DNA of 64,000 nucleotides. It comes from GCA-2683825 sp965662355 (GTDB lineage Bacteria > Planctomycetota > UBA1135 > GCA-002686595). The position numbers and the translations under genes are program-made. The DNA lies in contig CBFIHP010000015.1 of the NCBI GenBank assembly GCA_965662355.1, forward strand, positions 1-64,000, written 5' to 3'. This document shows positions 51,755-61,272 of this stretch, one piece after another. A model generated the notes under the pieces. The model did no database searches, had not been told where the DNA came from, and worked only from the letters and a program-made list of their open reading frames with translations. Numbering within the stretch: position 1 is the first letter of the stretch; every line of letters begins with the position of its first letter.

Positions 51755-54700
51755 TCAACGGATGGCGAACGACAAGGAACGCGTCGTGCCCAGGTCGATC
51801 CCGGGGAAGATCATCAGCTGTTCGAGGGGGTTGTAGCTCGTGGCGGGGATCACCTGTGTCGAGCCGCCCTCGGTCAGGAGCAGGGCCCAGCGGCTCGGCG
51901 TGGCGAGCAACTGGAGTTGGCTCATGCGGAGCGTGACGTCCACGAGGCCCACGCCGTCGCCATCGCCGCCGTCGGTGATCTGGATCGACCAGTCGTGCTC
52001 CAGCTTGAAATGGAAGCCGTTCTGGTCGTACGGGACGAGTCTGAATTTCTCGCCGGAGTCGTGTCCCCACAGGAGATAGTCGTTCCGTGAGAGGGCGGTG
52101 GGTGAACGCATGCCCAGCGGTCCGGTGCCCTCAGCGCTTTCGACCCTATCCGAGTTGGATCGGCCGAGCCCGCAGATGTCCATTCCATGGCTGTCCCAGT
52201 CCTGGAAGATGACTTGCCCGGCCGGTGGGATGCCGTGGCGCCCAGCGAGATAGTGCTCGACGATCATGCGCCGCACTTCTCCCACCCCTTGGGGGTACAG
52301 GATGATCTCGAAGACCTCGCCGCGGTAGAACGCTCCGGTCTGAAACCCCGCCCCGATGAGCCAATCGGAATTGTTGGCCGGCGAGGTTGCTTGCAGGAAA
52401 TTGCCCTGGCGTAAGCCATCGACATAGCCGACTCCCCCATTCCCGATTTTGCGTTCAATGACGAAGGTGTGGGGAGCTCCGTCGAGCGTTGCCACGCTGG
52501 AGAAGCTCAGCCCACTACCGCGGAGGAAGGCCTGGTGGACCCCGTTCAATGTGCCGAGCAGCAGGGTATGCAGCTGCGAGGCCGAGGAGTGTCCGAGGAG
52601 GTAACGCTCGAAGGTATTGGCGGGATGCTGGCTCGAGGTCACCGTGAACAGGGTGAAGCGGTTGAGCGGAAAACCGGGTGCCTCGAGCGCCTGCGCTCCC
52701 TCGAAACGAATCGCCGGAGCGTTGCGCGGGCCAAACTGCGGCAGCAGGAGGGGTTCGCGCCCGATGTTCAGTACCTGGGCGGGAGATCCACCGGCGAGCG
52801 AGCTGTCCCAGCGCGTGACACGGCCCGAGGGCGCAGTTTGCACGCCGGCATCCGCGCGATACCACACGGTGGGTTGGACTCCTTCGTCGCCGAGCCCACC
52901 GGGTCCGCCGTTACCCCGGAACTCTACTTCAGGGGTGGTGGAGACAAAGCGGGTCATGCCGACCGCCGTCGAGGGCGGGAAAGCGACCTCGGAAACCGGA
53001 GTGACCTCGAAGGTCAGTACCGATCCTAAGTCCGCGTTCATGACAATGTGCTCGCGCGTCTCGCCGTGGATCACCTCGCTATTGCGAAACCAGCGCAACA
53101 CCGAGTCCCCCTCGATTTCGGTATCGGCATCGAAGTAACGGTAGAACCCCGTCAAGGTTTCGCCTGGGAAGGGCACCCCATCGATGCGCAGATCGAGGGC
53201 CATGGGGGGGGTCCCCATGACCGTGCTGTCCGGATCGAACGGGTCGGTGCCGTAGAGCACTTCGTAGAAATCCGGCACGCGATCCTCGTCGCTGTCAGTC
53301 ATCTCGGTGATCGGTCCCGTCGCTCCCAGAAGGATGAGGTAGAGCTCGAGGGCATCGGGGATGCCGTCCCCGGACGGACCGGTAGTGTCGTTCGTGTCCG
53401 CGTCGCCCTCGTGCAGCGGAGAGTCGCTGTCATGGGGGTGCGATCCGGTACGGACCTCGATGTAGTCGGGCAATCCATCGCCGTCGCTTTCGCTGAAGGT
53501 GACCACAGGCATGCGCGTGCCGAGTTGAATCAGCAAGAACTCGAGACCGTCGGAGATGCCGTCGCCCGACGGTCCTGTCGCATTTGCTTGATCCGCTCCT
53601 CCATCGGCCAGCGGGTAGTCACCATCCAGAGGGTGACCTCGGTGGAGGACCTCGAAGTAGTCGGGGATGCCGTCGCCATCCGAATCGGAGCTCAAGTCCA
53701 GGGGGCCGTCGGCTCCCAGATGCAACAGCAGAAACTCGAGTGCGTCGGACATGCTATCCCCGTCGCTGTCTTCACCTCCGTTCGGCACCGGGTGATGAAC
53801 GTTTCCGGGGTGCGTGACCCCGGCCACTTCCAGCCAATCGGGAGCCCCATCCCCATCGGTGTCCGAGCCGTGATCGACAGGAGGTCGTGCCCCGATCGCG
53901 ACCAGCATTCGTTCGAGACCATCGGAGAGCAGGTCGACGGGGCCGCCGCCACCATCTCCGTCATCGGCATCGAAGGCTCCAGCGGGCCAGGGGAGATCCG
54001 CGTTGCCGGGATCGGGTACGGGTAGACCCCGATAGGACCCGCGTTGCGGACCGCTGATCTCGAAGACGTCGGAGATGCCATCACCATCGCCGTCGGAGAA
54101 ACCATCGATCGGTGGGACGACTCCCATCGCTTGCAAGAGCAGCTCCACGGACTCGGGGATGTTGTCGCCATCGGTGTCCAGGGCACCTGCGGGAGACGGG
54201 TCGCCAGGATCCTCCGGGTCCATGCCGATACGCAGTTCGATGTAATCGGGAGCGAAGTCCAGATCGAGATCCGTCGCCGGTCCCACATCGGATGCACCCA
54301 GCCGCAGCAGCGTCTGTTCGATGGCGGCAATGATCCCGTCACCATCGGGGTCCTCGAATCCCTGCCCCGGCGGGAATGGGCTCCGATGGTCAAAGATCCC
54401 CGTGCCGAAGCGCATCTCGTAGAGGTCGAAGACTCCATCGACGTCCGAGTCCGTCACGCGAGTCACGGGAGCCAAGGCCCCGCTGGCGATCAGATAGTGT
54501 TCGAGAGCGTCGGAGATCTTGTCATCGGCTGGACCCGTGTCTTCGTTCGTATCCCCACCGCCGGTTACCGGATGATTGGGGTCGAGAAAGCGCGAGGGTA
54601 ATTGCACTTCGAACAGGTCGATCAGGCCGTCACCGTCGCTGTCGCTGTCGCGATCGACATCAATGGGATTGCCGGGGACGCCGAGTCGCACGAGGCACTC

Positions 54701-55684
54701 TTCGAGCGCCGCACTTAGACCGTCCTCGTCCACGTCGCTGCCTCCATCGATGACGGGATCATCGGCAGAGAGTGGATTCGACAGGGCCAGCACTTCGAGA
54801 TAGTCCGGCGCGCCGTCGGAGTCCACGTCCGAGGAGCGATTGGGAGCGGGGCTTTCCACGCTGAACGCGTCGGTGAAGGTCAAGAACTCGATGACATCCG
54901 GAATGGCATCGTTATCCAGGTCCCTCCCTGCAGTGATCGGAGCCGGAAGTCCCAGGTTCAACAGCACGGCTTCGAGAGCATCGGAAACGCCATCGCCAGC
55001 GGGCCCTGCGGGCGATGCCACGTCCTCTCCACCCGCGATCTCCGGTGAATCCGAATCGTTCGGGTCCGAGAAGAAAAGGAGTTCCACGAGGTCGCCGACA
55101 CCGTCTTCATCGGCGTCTGAGAAAACCGAGACCGGCGCTGCGACGCCTTGTGCGATGGCCAGCGCCTCGAAGGCATCGCTGATTCCATCCCCTGCGGGGC
55201 CCAGTGTGTCGTCGGTATCGTTTCCGCCGGCCACGACCGGGGAATCGGGGTCGTCGGGATCGGTGCCGAAACGCCACTCGAGGCTGTCCGGTATACCGTC
55301 GAGATCCCCGTCGGATTGTTCCAGGAACGCCGGGTCGCGTTTGTCGAACGGGTTCGATCCCGTCGCGACCTCGACGGTGTCCGTGATGCGATCGCCGTCG
55401 GTGTCTCGGGTCAAGTCGATGGCGATGGCTCCATAGCGAGTCAACAAGAGCTCCAGTGCGTTGCTGGCACCGTCCCCATCGGCATCGGCTGCACCGTTCG
55501 AACTCGGATCATTCGGATCGAGGAGGTCGCTGCCGGTTCGGGCTTCCAGGTAGTCGGGTACACCATCGCCATCGCTATCTGTGCGTGCCGTGACCGGTGG
55601 CGTCGCTCCGAGAATGCGCACGTAGCGTTCCAGCGCATCGCTAATGCCGTCCCCCGGTGGACCGCCCTCGTCGATCACGTCCAT
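51755..55684 (-). CDS. Large calcium-loop (thrombospondin type 3-like) repeat protein with LamG-like C-terminus, 5' truncated
   Basis: The frame is open for 1527 codons from 56338, but its first 200 or so codons are antisense to the sigma B gene. From the first usable ATG (55684) it codes 1309 residues. About 14 segments of 30-70 residues repeat the pattern GDGISDALE, L-G-A, TDSDGDGVPDYLEV, (T/S)DP-x-DP-x-SP, with D-x-D-x-D-G calcium loops. A C-terminal LamG/concanavalin-like domain (VQPTVWYRADAGV to MIVEHYLAG) and a final beta region follow. The first repeat begins in mid-unit and there is no signal peptide, so the N-terminus seems lost. Confidence 0.7.
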   Translation of the reverse strand: MDVIDEGGPPGDGISDALERYVRILGATPPVTARTDSDGDGVPDYLEARTGSDLLDPNDPSSNGAADADGDGASNALELLLTRYGAIAIDLTRDTDGDRITDTVEVATGSNPFDKRDPAFLEQSDGDLDGIPDSLEWRFGTDPDDPDSPVVAGGNDTDDTLGPAGDGISDAFEALAIAQGVAAPVSVFSDADEDGVGDLVELLFFSDPNDSDSPEIAGGEDVASPAGPAGDGVSDALEAVLLNLGLPAPITAGRDLDNDAIPDVIEFLTFTDAFSVESPAPNRSSDVDSDGAPDYLEVLALSNPLSADDPVIDGGSDVDEDGLSAALEECLVRLGVPGNPIDVDRDSDSDGDGLIDLFEVQLPSRFLDPNHPVTGGGDTNEDTGPADDKISDALEHYLIASGALAPVTRVTDSDVDGVFDLYEMRFGTGIFDHRSPFPPGQGFEDPDGDGIIAAIEQTLLRLGASDVGPATDLDLDFAPDYIELRIGMDPEDPGDPSPAGALDTDGDNIPESVELLLQAMGVVPPIDGFSDGDGDGISDVFEISGPQRGSYRGLPVPDPGNADLPWPAGAFDADDGDGGGGPVDLLSDGLERMLVAIGARPPVDHGSDTDGDGAPDWLEVAGVTHPGNVHHPVPNGGEDSDGDSMSDALEFLLLHLGADGPLDLSSDSDGDGIPDYFEVLHRGHPLDGDYPLADGGADQANATGPSGDGISDGLEFLLIQLGTRMPVVTFSESDGDGLPDYIEVRTGSHPHDSDSPLHEGDADTNDTTGPSGDGIPDALELYLILLGATGPITEMTDSDEDRVPDFYEVLYGTDPFDPDSTVMGTPPMALDLRIDGVPFPGETLTGFYRYFDADTEIEGDSVLRWFRNSEVIHGETREHIVMNADLGSVLTFEVTPVSEVAFPPSTAVGMTRFVSTTPEVEFRGNGGPGGLGDEGVQPTVWYRADAGVQTAPSGRVTRWDSSLAGGSPAQVLNIGREPLLLPQFGPRNAPAIRFEGAQALEAPGFPLNRFTLFTVTSSQHPANTFERYLLGHSSASQLHTLLLGTLNGVHQAFLRGSGLSFSSVATLDGAPHTFVIERKIGNGGVGYVDGLRQGNFLQATSPANNSDWLIGAGFQTGAFYRGEVFEIILYPQGVGEVRRMIVEHYLAGRHGIPPAGQVIFQDWDSHGMDICGLGRSNSDRVESAEGTGPLGMRSPTALSRNDYLLWGHDSGEKFRLVPYDQNGFHFKLEHDWSIQITDGGDGDGVGLVDVTLRMSQLQLLATPSRWALLLTEGGSTQVIPATSYNPLEQLMIFPGIDLGTTRSLSFAIR

Positions 55685-55780
55685 CCCACCGTTGAAGTAA
55701 GGTCGATTGCCATCCAGGGGATCTGTTCGGTTCAAAGATCGGGCGGATGGTTGGTCAGTCGGAGCGACTTTGTGATAGTG

Positions 55781-56401
55781 ATGGGATCGTTGTCGTCCCC
55801 CCGCTCGTTTTCCACGCCGACCAGCAAGGTCGCTCAAGTCTCCGACCCGCAGTCTGATCTCAGGCTTGCGCGGCGCGTGCTTGCGAAGGGCCACGCTGCT
55901 CAAAGAGCCTTCGCGGAGAGGATGCGCTGCGTACCGCGCATGTTGGCCTGCAGGAACCGACGGCTTGGACGGCCCCTCAAAGCCGTCGAGCTGGAAGATG
56001 TTGCTCAGGAAACTCTCGTACGGATCCTCGGCAAGCTCGACAGCTATGCGGGACGCTCGAGCCTGGAAACGTGGGCCTACGGTTTTTGTTATCACGAACT
56101 CGCGAACTACCTGCGCAAGCGTGGGCGTCGGCTGCCTTTGTTTCCGATCGAAAATGACGAGCCTGCTGCGGAAGAGGCTTCCCAGGAGGAACAGAACGAG
56201 GGAGCTCGAGCTTTGCAGTTTCTTCAACGATTGCCCGAGCGAGAGGCAGAAGTCGTACACCTGCGTTTCGTCGATGGCCTGGGCTTCGGCGAAATTGCAA
56301 CGGTGTTGGGAGTGTCCGTCAGTACGGCCAAGACGCATTGCTATCGTGGTCTTACCAAGCTGCGCCTGATGCTAGTGGCCAAGAAAGAGGGATCACAATG
56401 A
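55781..56401 (+). CDS. ECF-type RNA polymerase sigma factor (operon B)
   Basis: 206 residues from the ATG at 55781; GTG codons at 55772 and 55778 are alternatives, and GGAG lies seven bases ahead of 55772. Region 2: RMRCVPRMLACRNRRLGRPL, then VELEDVAQETLVRILGKLDSYAGRSSLETW and YGFCYHELANYLRKRGRR. Region 4: LPEREAEVVHLRFVDGLGFG and IATVLGVSVSTAKTHCYRGL. It is a paralogue of the operon A sigma (the same blocks in the same order) with a different acidic linker. Its stop overlaps the next ATG as ATGA. The region upstream has no clear promoter and meets the truncated repeat gene. Confidence 0.92.
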   Translation: MGSLSSPRSFSTPTSKVAQVSDPQSDLRLARRVLAKGHAAQRAFAERMRCVPRMLACRNRRLGRPLKAVELEDVAQETLVRILGKLDSYAGRSSLETWAYGFCYHELANYLRKRGRRLPLFPIENDEPAAEEASQEEQNEGARALQFLQRLPEREAEVVHLRFVDGLGFGEIATVLGVSVSTAKTHCYRGLTKLRLMLVAKKEGSQ

Positions 56402-57072
56402 TAGTTTCGGGCGAACACGACGAAGGTCACGAGCGGCGCTTGCTCGACCTTCTCTTGGGTGAATCACAAGAGGATGCGGCTCTTGTTGAAGAATGCGATG
56501 AATGCAAAGCACGGCAGGTGGAGCTGGCTCCGCTCGTGAAGAGCATGCTCGAACAAGGAGCACAAGAGCGAAGTAGGCTGTACGACGAGGCGCAGCAACC
56601 CGACCCGGATGCGGACGAGGAAGCCACGCTCGAGGCCTTCATGGCCACGATGCAAGAGCGAGATGCGCAGCGAGGCAGACCGAGGCTCTATGGATGGCTC
56701 ACGGCAGCCGCTGCCGCCATCCTGGTGGCGATCTTCGTCCTAATGCCGAACGACGAGAATCCCGAACCGTTCTATCTCGGATCGGGCGGGCTCGACCTCG
56801 GTTTGCAGCCCCAGGGTGAGGCGGCCGAGGCGCCAGAGTTCGTTTGGAAGGACGTCGCCCCCGCTGGGAGCTATACCGTCGAGGTGCGTAAACTCGATTT
56901 TCCCGACGGTCCGCCTCTGGTTCGTTTTCCAGATCTGGAAGACGCTGCCTGGAAGCCTGATCCCACGACGCTCGAGGCTTTGAAGAGTGGCATTCGATGG
57001 GAAGTCTACGTCTACGACGCTCTTGGGCAGCTAAAGGGATCCGGTTGGGCCGAAGCACAGTCATCACCCTGA
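56398..57072 (+). CDS. Single-pass membrane protein, putative anti-sigma factor (operon B)
   Basis: 224 residues from the ATG at 56398. Residues 1-95 are cytoplasmic and acidic, with C-D-E-C at 33-36 in LVEECDECKARQVEL, a possible metal site resembling the CxxC of zinc anti-sigma factors, with His residues earlier (HDEGHERR). One membrane helix is at 98-115 (YGWLTAAAAAILVAIFVL), exactly the position seen in the operon A protein. The outer domain has APEFVWKDVAPAGSYTVEVR, shared with operon A. The last 76 bases overlap the CHAT gene. Anti-sigma function is an inference from order, topology and the CxxC. Confidence 0.77.
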   Translation: MIVSGEHDEGHERRLLDLLLGESQEDAALVEECDECKARQVELAPLVKSMLEQGAQERSRLYDEAQQPDPDADEEATLEAFMATMQERDAQRGRPRLYGWLTAAAAAILVAIFVLMPNDENPEPFYLGSGGLDLGLQPQGEAAEAPEFVWKDVAPAGSYTVEVRKLDFPDGPPLVRFPDLEDAAWKPDPTTLEALKSGIRWEVYVYDALGQLKGSGWAEAQSSP

Positions 57073-59537
57073 TCCTCGCGACGCTTGTTCACGCGCGCCA
57101 GGAGACCTACGTGTCGCGTGCGTCCGAGCTCGATCGGCGCGTCGCTGTTGGGGATCGTGGCGACGCGGCTGTGGGCGAGCTGTGGGCGATGATCGAAGAG
57201 CTCGAGCCGCTCGTGTCGGCCGGTACGCTGGATCTCGATCGCGGGCACGCCTTCGTTCTCGGCGTATGTCGCCTTGCCCAACTCGCTCCCGATCGACGCC
57301 CGCAGGGGTTCGAAGTTCTACCCTTGCTCGAGATGGCGTGTTTCGGCGCCGACGTCGTCGGTGATGTCGAACTGCAGGCCAACGCTCGATTTCGATGGGG
57401 GCAAGAGCTTCTCCGTGGTTCCGGGCATGCGCCGGACTTTGAAGAAGCGAGGACGGTGTTCGTCACGGCACTCGAGGAATTGACTGGGGCGCGGGCGACG
57501 CGTCCCTTTCTCTTGCTCGCCTTGGCCAAGCTCGAATGTGATTTCGGCTCGCTGGAAGATGGCATGGACCTGGCTGTCCAAGCCGAGGAGAGTCTGAAGT
57601 ATGCCCGAGCGGATCATCGTCCGTTGCTGGAAGCCTCCCTGGCGGGGCTCTTGATCGAGCTGGAGATTTCTCTCGGGGCGCCGAATCAGGCCCTTCCCCA
57701 TGTCCAACGCTTGGAAGCGTTGGCCCGTTCGTCCAATCGTCCACGCGAGGTCTTGCTGGCACGCGTCGGGCGGATTCATCTCCTGTTGGCCACGCGACAG
57801 TGGGCCCGGGCGCATCGCTATGCGACCGAGGCGCTGGCTGGCAATGCGCTCCTGCCCGAGCCCTATCGCTCGACGCTGGAGATCGCGCGCGGCCAAGCCG
57901 GGGTCACGGGCGGCATCGGTGGGCGAGCCGAGTTACGCTCGATCGCGAAAGCTCTGGAAGCCGTTGCCGACGATCCTGGCGTCGGGTTTGCGCGCAGGGT
58001 CCGCGCTTCGTTTTGGTCGGCGGAGGCTTCGTGGCGCCTCGGCGAGCGTGCTGTTTCCATAGCCCAGGTTGCCAAAGCCCGTGCGAAGCTCGAGCAGATA
58101 CCGATTGGAGATCCGGGGCAGGGCCTGACGGAGAACGCGTATTGGCTAGATGGCTTCGAAAGTCGTATCGCGCGAACCCAGGGGCTCGATAGGGAGCAAC
58201 TCGAGACCCGGCGTCAGAAGCTCGCCCACAGCCTCGCCGCTCTCATAGCGCGTTGGAAAGAAACGCCCGTCCGTGAGGGGGGTGTCGGCTTCCTACACTT
58301 CGAGAATCGCCGCGAGCCCGTGATCGAGGCCATTGCGCTTGGCATCCATCTCGACGAGCAAGCGGGCGTGCGTGAGGGGCTCGAGCTCTTGCTTCAACTG
58401 CAAGGCTACGGGACGTTCGCCAGGTCTCGTGGGATTTCCCCGCGCATCGAGAAGCCACTCGAGGGTTTGGTTGGGCGCGACAGCGGTTGTCTGGTCCTTC
58501 TCCCGGGGCTTCATTCGGGGTTCGTCTTCGCTGCAGATGCTGACGGCGTGCTCTTCGGACGCATGCCGGGCTCCGTCGAGATCGAAACGGATCGTAGGAG
58601 GCTGATCGAGCAGGTATCGCGCCCTCCCAGCCATCCCGAGGACCAAGCCTGGCGTGTGCCCGCAACCGATCTCAGTATGGGGCTCCTTCCGCCCGCCATT
58701 CGCTCGCGTCTCCGTCGTTGGCATACGGTCCATGTGGTCGGAGCCGATGTGCTGGGCTACATTCCATTCGAACTCCTGCCGCTGGGCAAAGAGGCCGGTT
58801 CGGAACTCTTGGGCGAGGCGCTCGCCGTCGACTACTTGTCGTCGGTGCACGTGGGGCAGTTTCTCTACCGGCGCAACCTTGGCCGCTCGGAGAGTACCGG
58901 ATTGGACATGACTCTCTTCTCCGCGCCGGTGGTCGTCTCAGCCGTGACGAAGAGCTGGCCCGAGGCTCGCAGCATCCCTTTTGGAGACAGCCACGCCGAA
59001 GCTCTTCTCGCGCCCTATCGCAAGGCGCAGGAATGGCGTGGCAAAGCGGCAACGCTCGAGGCCTTGGCGTCAGGTTCAGTCATGGGCTCGCGTGTCCTTC
59101 ACGTACTCACCCATGGTGTCGTCGACCCCGAGCGCGTCCATCCTGTCGGGTTGGTTTTTGCTGATGGCACGAACGGCGTCGCCTGGCATTCCGAGTTGTC
59201 GAAGTTGGCCTATCCGCCGCTCGTGATCGTCACCGCATGCGAAGTGGCAAGCATGAATTCGCTGCGCGGCGAAGACGGAGTTGCCAGCCTGGCGAACATG
59301 TTCCTCGCGGGAGGGGCCGATGCAGCTCTGGTATCACCCGTGCGCCAAGACCTGAACGATGCGACCGAACTGGCTTCGGCCGTGCATCGCCATGTCGCCT
59401 CCGGGGCGTCGGTCGCCGAAGCCGTGCGCCGTGCCCGCAGAGCCTTTCGTGCCAAGCCCGAGCGGGCGCACCCCTTTCACAGCCTGATCCATGTCATCGG
59501 CTGGGGAGGAGTCCAGCTCTTCGGCGAGCGTCGTTGA
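56997..59537 (+). CDS. Exported TPR-like/CHAT cysteine protease (operon B)
   Basis: 846 residues from the ATG at 56997. The leader is GIRLGRSTVITLILATLVHARQ. Helical TPR-like repeats run from about residue 40 to 460. The CHAT domain (about 490-846) has the His 706 block VLHVLTHGVVDPERV and the Cys 748 block LVIVTACEVASM, 42 residues apart (45 in the A protein), and ends VIGWGGVQLFGE, a common CHAT closing strand. Unlike the A protein it has no C-terminal membrane helix, so it would be soluble after export or held by an uncleaved leader. It ends three bases before the convergent FG-GAP gene. Confidence 0.87.
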   Translation: MGSLRLRRSWAAKGIRLGRSTVITLILATLVHARQETYVSRASELDRRVAVGDRGDAAVGELWAMIEELEPLVSAGTLDLDRGHAFVLGVCRLAQLAPDRRPQGFEVLPLLEMACFGADVVGDVELQANARFRWGQELLRGSGHAPDFEEARTVFVTALEELTGARATRPFLLLALAKLECDFGSLEDGMDLAVQAEESLKYARADHRPLLEASLAGLLIELEISLGAPNQALPHVQRLEALARSSNRPREVLLARVGRIHLLLATRQWARAHRYATEALAGNALLPEPYRSTLEIARGQAGVTGGIGGRAELRSIAKALEAVADDPGVGFARRVRASFWSAEASWRLGERAVSIAQVAKARAKLEQIPIGDPGQGLTENAYWLDGFESRIARTQGLDREQLETRRQKLAHSLAALIARWKETPVREGGVGFLHFENRREPVIEAIALGIHLDEQAGVREGLELLLQLQGYGTFARSRGISPRIEKPLEGLVGRDSGCLVLLPGLHSGFVFAADADGVLFGRMPGSVEIETDRRRLIEQVSRPPSHPEDQAWRVPATDLSMGLLPPAIRSRLRRWHTVHVVGADVLGYIPFELLPLGKEAGSELLGEALAVDYLSSVHVGQFLYRRNLGRSESTGLDMTLFSAPVVVSAVTKSWPEARSIPFGDSHAEALLAPYRKAQEWRGKAATLEALASGSVMGSRVLHVLTHGVVDPERVHPVGLVFADGTNGVAWHSELSKLAYPPLVIVTACEVASMNSLRGEDGVASLANMFLAGGADAALVSPVRQDLNDATELASAVHRHVASGASVAEAVRRARRAFRAKPERAHPFHSLIHVIGWGGVQLFGERR

Positions 59538-59540
59538 CGA

Positions 59541-61025
59541 CTACAGCCAGGGAATGATGGGTGAGCCGGAAGTGAAGGGCGGCACGTAAGGGACTGGAAT
59601 CGTCAGCGGGGGGTCCGCGGCTTCTTGGGTCTCTCCGTTGCCCCGGGGAGGCGGTGGCGGCGGTGGACCGGGTACCGGATCCGCCACTTGACCGATCGCT
59701 GCCGCATAGATGACCTGGCCGATCGGGCGCACTTCAACGATCAGTTCGGCACCTTCAGGCGCCACAAACGGCACGACGAGGCCCCAGGGCAGACTCTCGA
59801 AGGAAGTCGTTACCGATCCCACTGGCAGTGGATCGACATCTCCACCCGGAGTGGTGCGGCGCCACAAAGTGACGACGAGGGAATCGGCCTGGGCTCCTCC
59901 TGCGGATTCGAAAACGACATGCGCTTCGGTTTGGTCGAGCATCACGCCCAGGATGTCGGGCGGCGAAATCGCGAGCGTACGGTTCATCAAGCGTTGGAAC
60001 GGACCGCTCCCCCGACCGATCAGATCCGCATCGCCATCCCAATCCAGGTCGACGAGCGTCAGATCGTCGACGTGTGGGAAATGGGAGAGGAGTGTCGACG
60101 ATCCTGGCATGAACGCCGGGCCGAGCCTTTGCTGTATGAGGGACTCCGTTCCCGAATCGGTGGCGATGACGACATCGGTATTGAGATCGCCATCCAGGTC
60201 GGCAGCCGCAGCACATAGGAGCCCCGTTCCCAAAAGCGTGATGGCTTCCTCGAGCCCTTGGGAGTCGAATACTTGCAGTAACAGGGTTGCCGCATCCTTT
60301 TGCATGACAGAAACGAGTCGCTCTTTGAGTCCATCGTACAAGGGGAAGAGAAAGGCCTTTTCCGATTGCAGCGAATACCCAAAGAGCGGTAGTCCGTGGA
60401 AGTCGTAGACGCGGACCTCTTGAGTCGTTTGAACGACGATCTCGTAGAGTCCGTCGCTGTCGACGTCGACCAACGCCAAGTCGAGGATCGGAGATTCAAG
60501 GCCCCCCAAGCCGATCGCGGGCCGATACCAGAAGACGCCTGTGCTGTTCAGCAGGCACATGAAGAGATCCTGATTCGCATCCAGCACCGCGAGCACGCCG
60601 TATCCGCCGGCGTTGGGTCCTCGAGCTACGACTCGTGAGGGCCCAGACCATGAGCCGGACAAGACCTCCTGCGTGAAGTGGCCAGCAAAGGGGGCACCCT
60701 CCCAGCGCCACCACTCGATCCTGTCGTTTCTCAGTACGAAGAGCTCGTCCTGGACGTTGGAGCTCTCCGACCAGACCACGTCGAAGTCATCGACATCGTG
60801 GACCAAGCTCACCGAATACGAGTAATCGCAAGGTCCGACTAATAGGCCAAGGTCCCCGTTGATCAGGTAGGCGATTCCGGGCAGCCCGGTTCCCATGGGA
60901 TCTGCCGCTCGGGTTTTTGTCGGAGCTCCATTGGGAACGTTGGGAAGATCCAGGGACTGCGCCTCTCCCCATCTGGATTCTTGGACGGTGAGAGATAGGA
61001 CGGTAGCCGTCAGTACGAGCAGCAT
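59541..61025 (-). CDS. Secreted FG-GAP-like repeat protein flanking sigma/CHAT operon B
   Basis: 494 residues from the ATG at 61025, with AAGG eight bases upstream. The leader MLLVLTATVLSLTVQESRWG is followed by propeller-like repeats with Asp-rich loops: DLALVDVDSDGLYEIVVQ, AAAADLDGDLNTDVVIATDS and LTLVDLDWDGDADLIGRGS. Then comes SLVVTLWRRTTPGGDVDP in the same place as VTVWRQP in the 38432-40324 protein, and a Pro/Gly-rich tail (PPPPPPPRGNGETQEA). It shares order and spacing with that protein. It is convergent with the CHAT B gene, so it is not in the operon; association is by neighbourhood. Confidence 0.78.
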   Translation of the reverse strand: MLLVLTATVLSLTVQESRWGEAQSLDLPNVPNGAPTKTRAADPMGTGLPGIAYLINGDLGLLVGPCDYSYSVSLVHDVDDFDVVWSESSNVQDELFVLRNDRIEWWRWEGAPFAGHFTQEVLSGSWSGPSRVVARGPNAGGYGVLAVLDANQDLFMCLLNSTGVFWYRPAIGLGGLESPILDLALVDVDSDGLYEIVVQTTQEVRVYDFHGLPLFGYSLQSEKAFLFPLYDGLKERLVSVMQKDAATLLLQVFDSQGLEEAITLLGTGLLCAAAADLDGDLNTDVVIATDSGTESLIQQRLGPAFMPGSSTLLSHFPHVDDLTLVDLDWDGDADLIGRGSGPFQRLMNRTLAISPPDILGVMLDQTEAHVVFESAGGAQADSLVVTLWRRTTPGGDVDPLPVGSVTTSFESLPWGLVVPFVAPEGAELIVEVRPIGQVIYAAAIGQVADPVPGPPPPPPPRGNGETQEAADPPLTIPVPYVPPFTSGSPIIPWL

Positions 61026-61272
61026 GGGCAACCTTGTGTGGGGGGCATTGAAGGGCGTGGTCGTGCTGTGCGACCATGGTATGCCATTCAGGCGAAACAC
61101 GAGTTCTGCGATGCAGAAAAGGCCGTGTCCCCTGCCTCTATATGGAGATCATAGGAGATTCAATGGGCCGTCTCGGCCCTAGGCCCTCACCAAACTCGAT
61201 GAAACGGGAGGCGCTGTCGACCTCAGCTCTCCCCTCCCCCGCCCCACGGACAGGCTGCGACCGCGCGTTGGC

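Noticed and set aside
51755..55684. The Asp-rich repeats as a DNA tandem repeat or CRISPR-like array
   Set aside because: The repetition is at protein level with varied codons and unequal unit lengths; there are no identical DNA repeats with spacers.
55685..56338. The first 218 codons of the 1527-codon minus-strand frame of the repeat protein
   Set aside because: They are antisense to the sigma B gene, show none of the repeat pattern, and lack a leader. The sigma gene on the plus strand has clear homology, so this part is a shadow.
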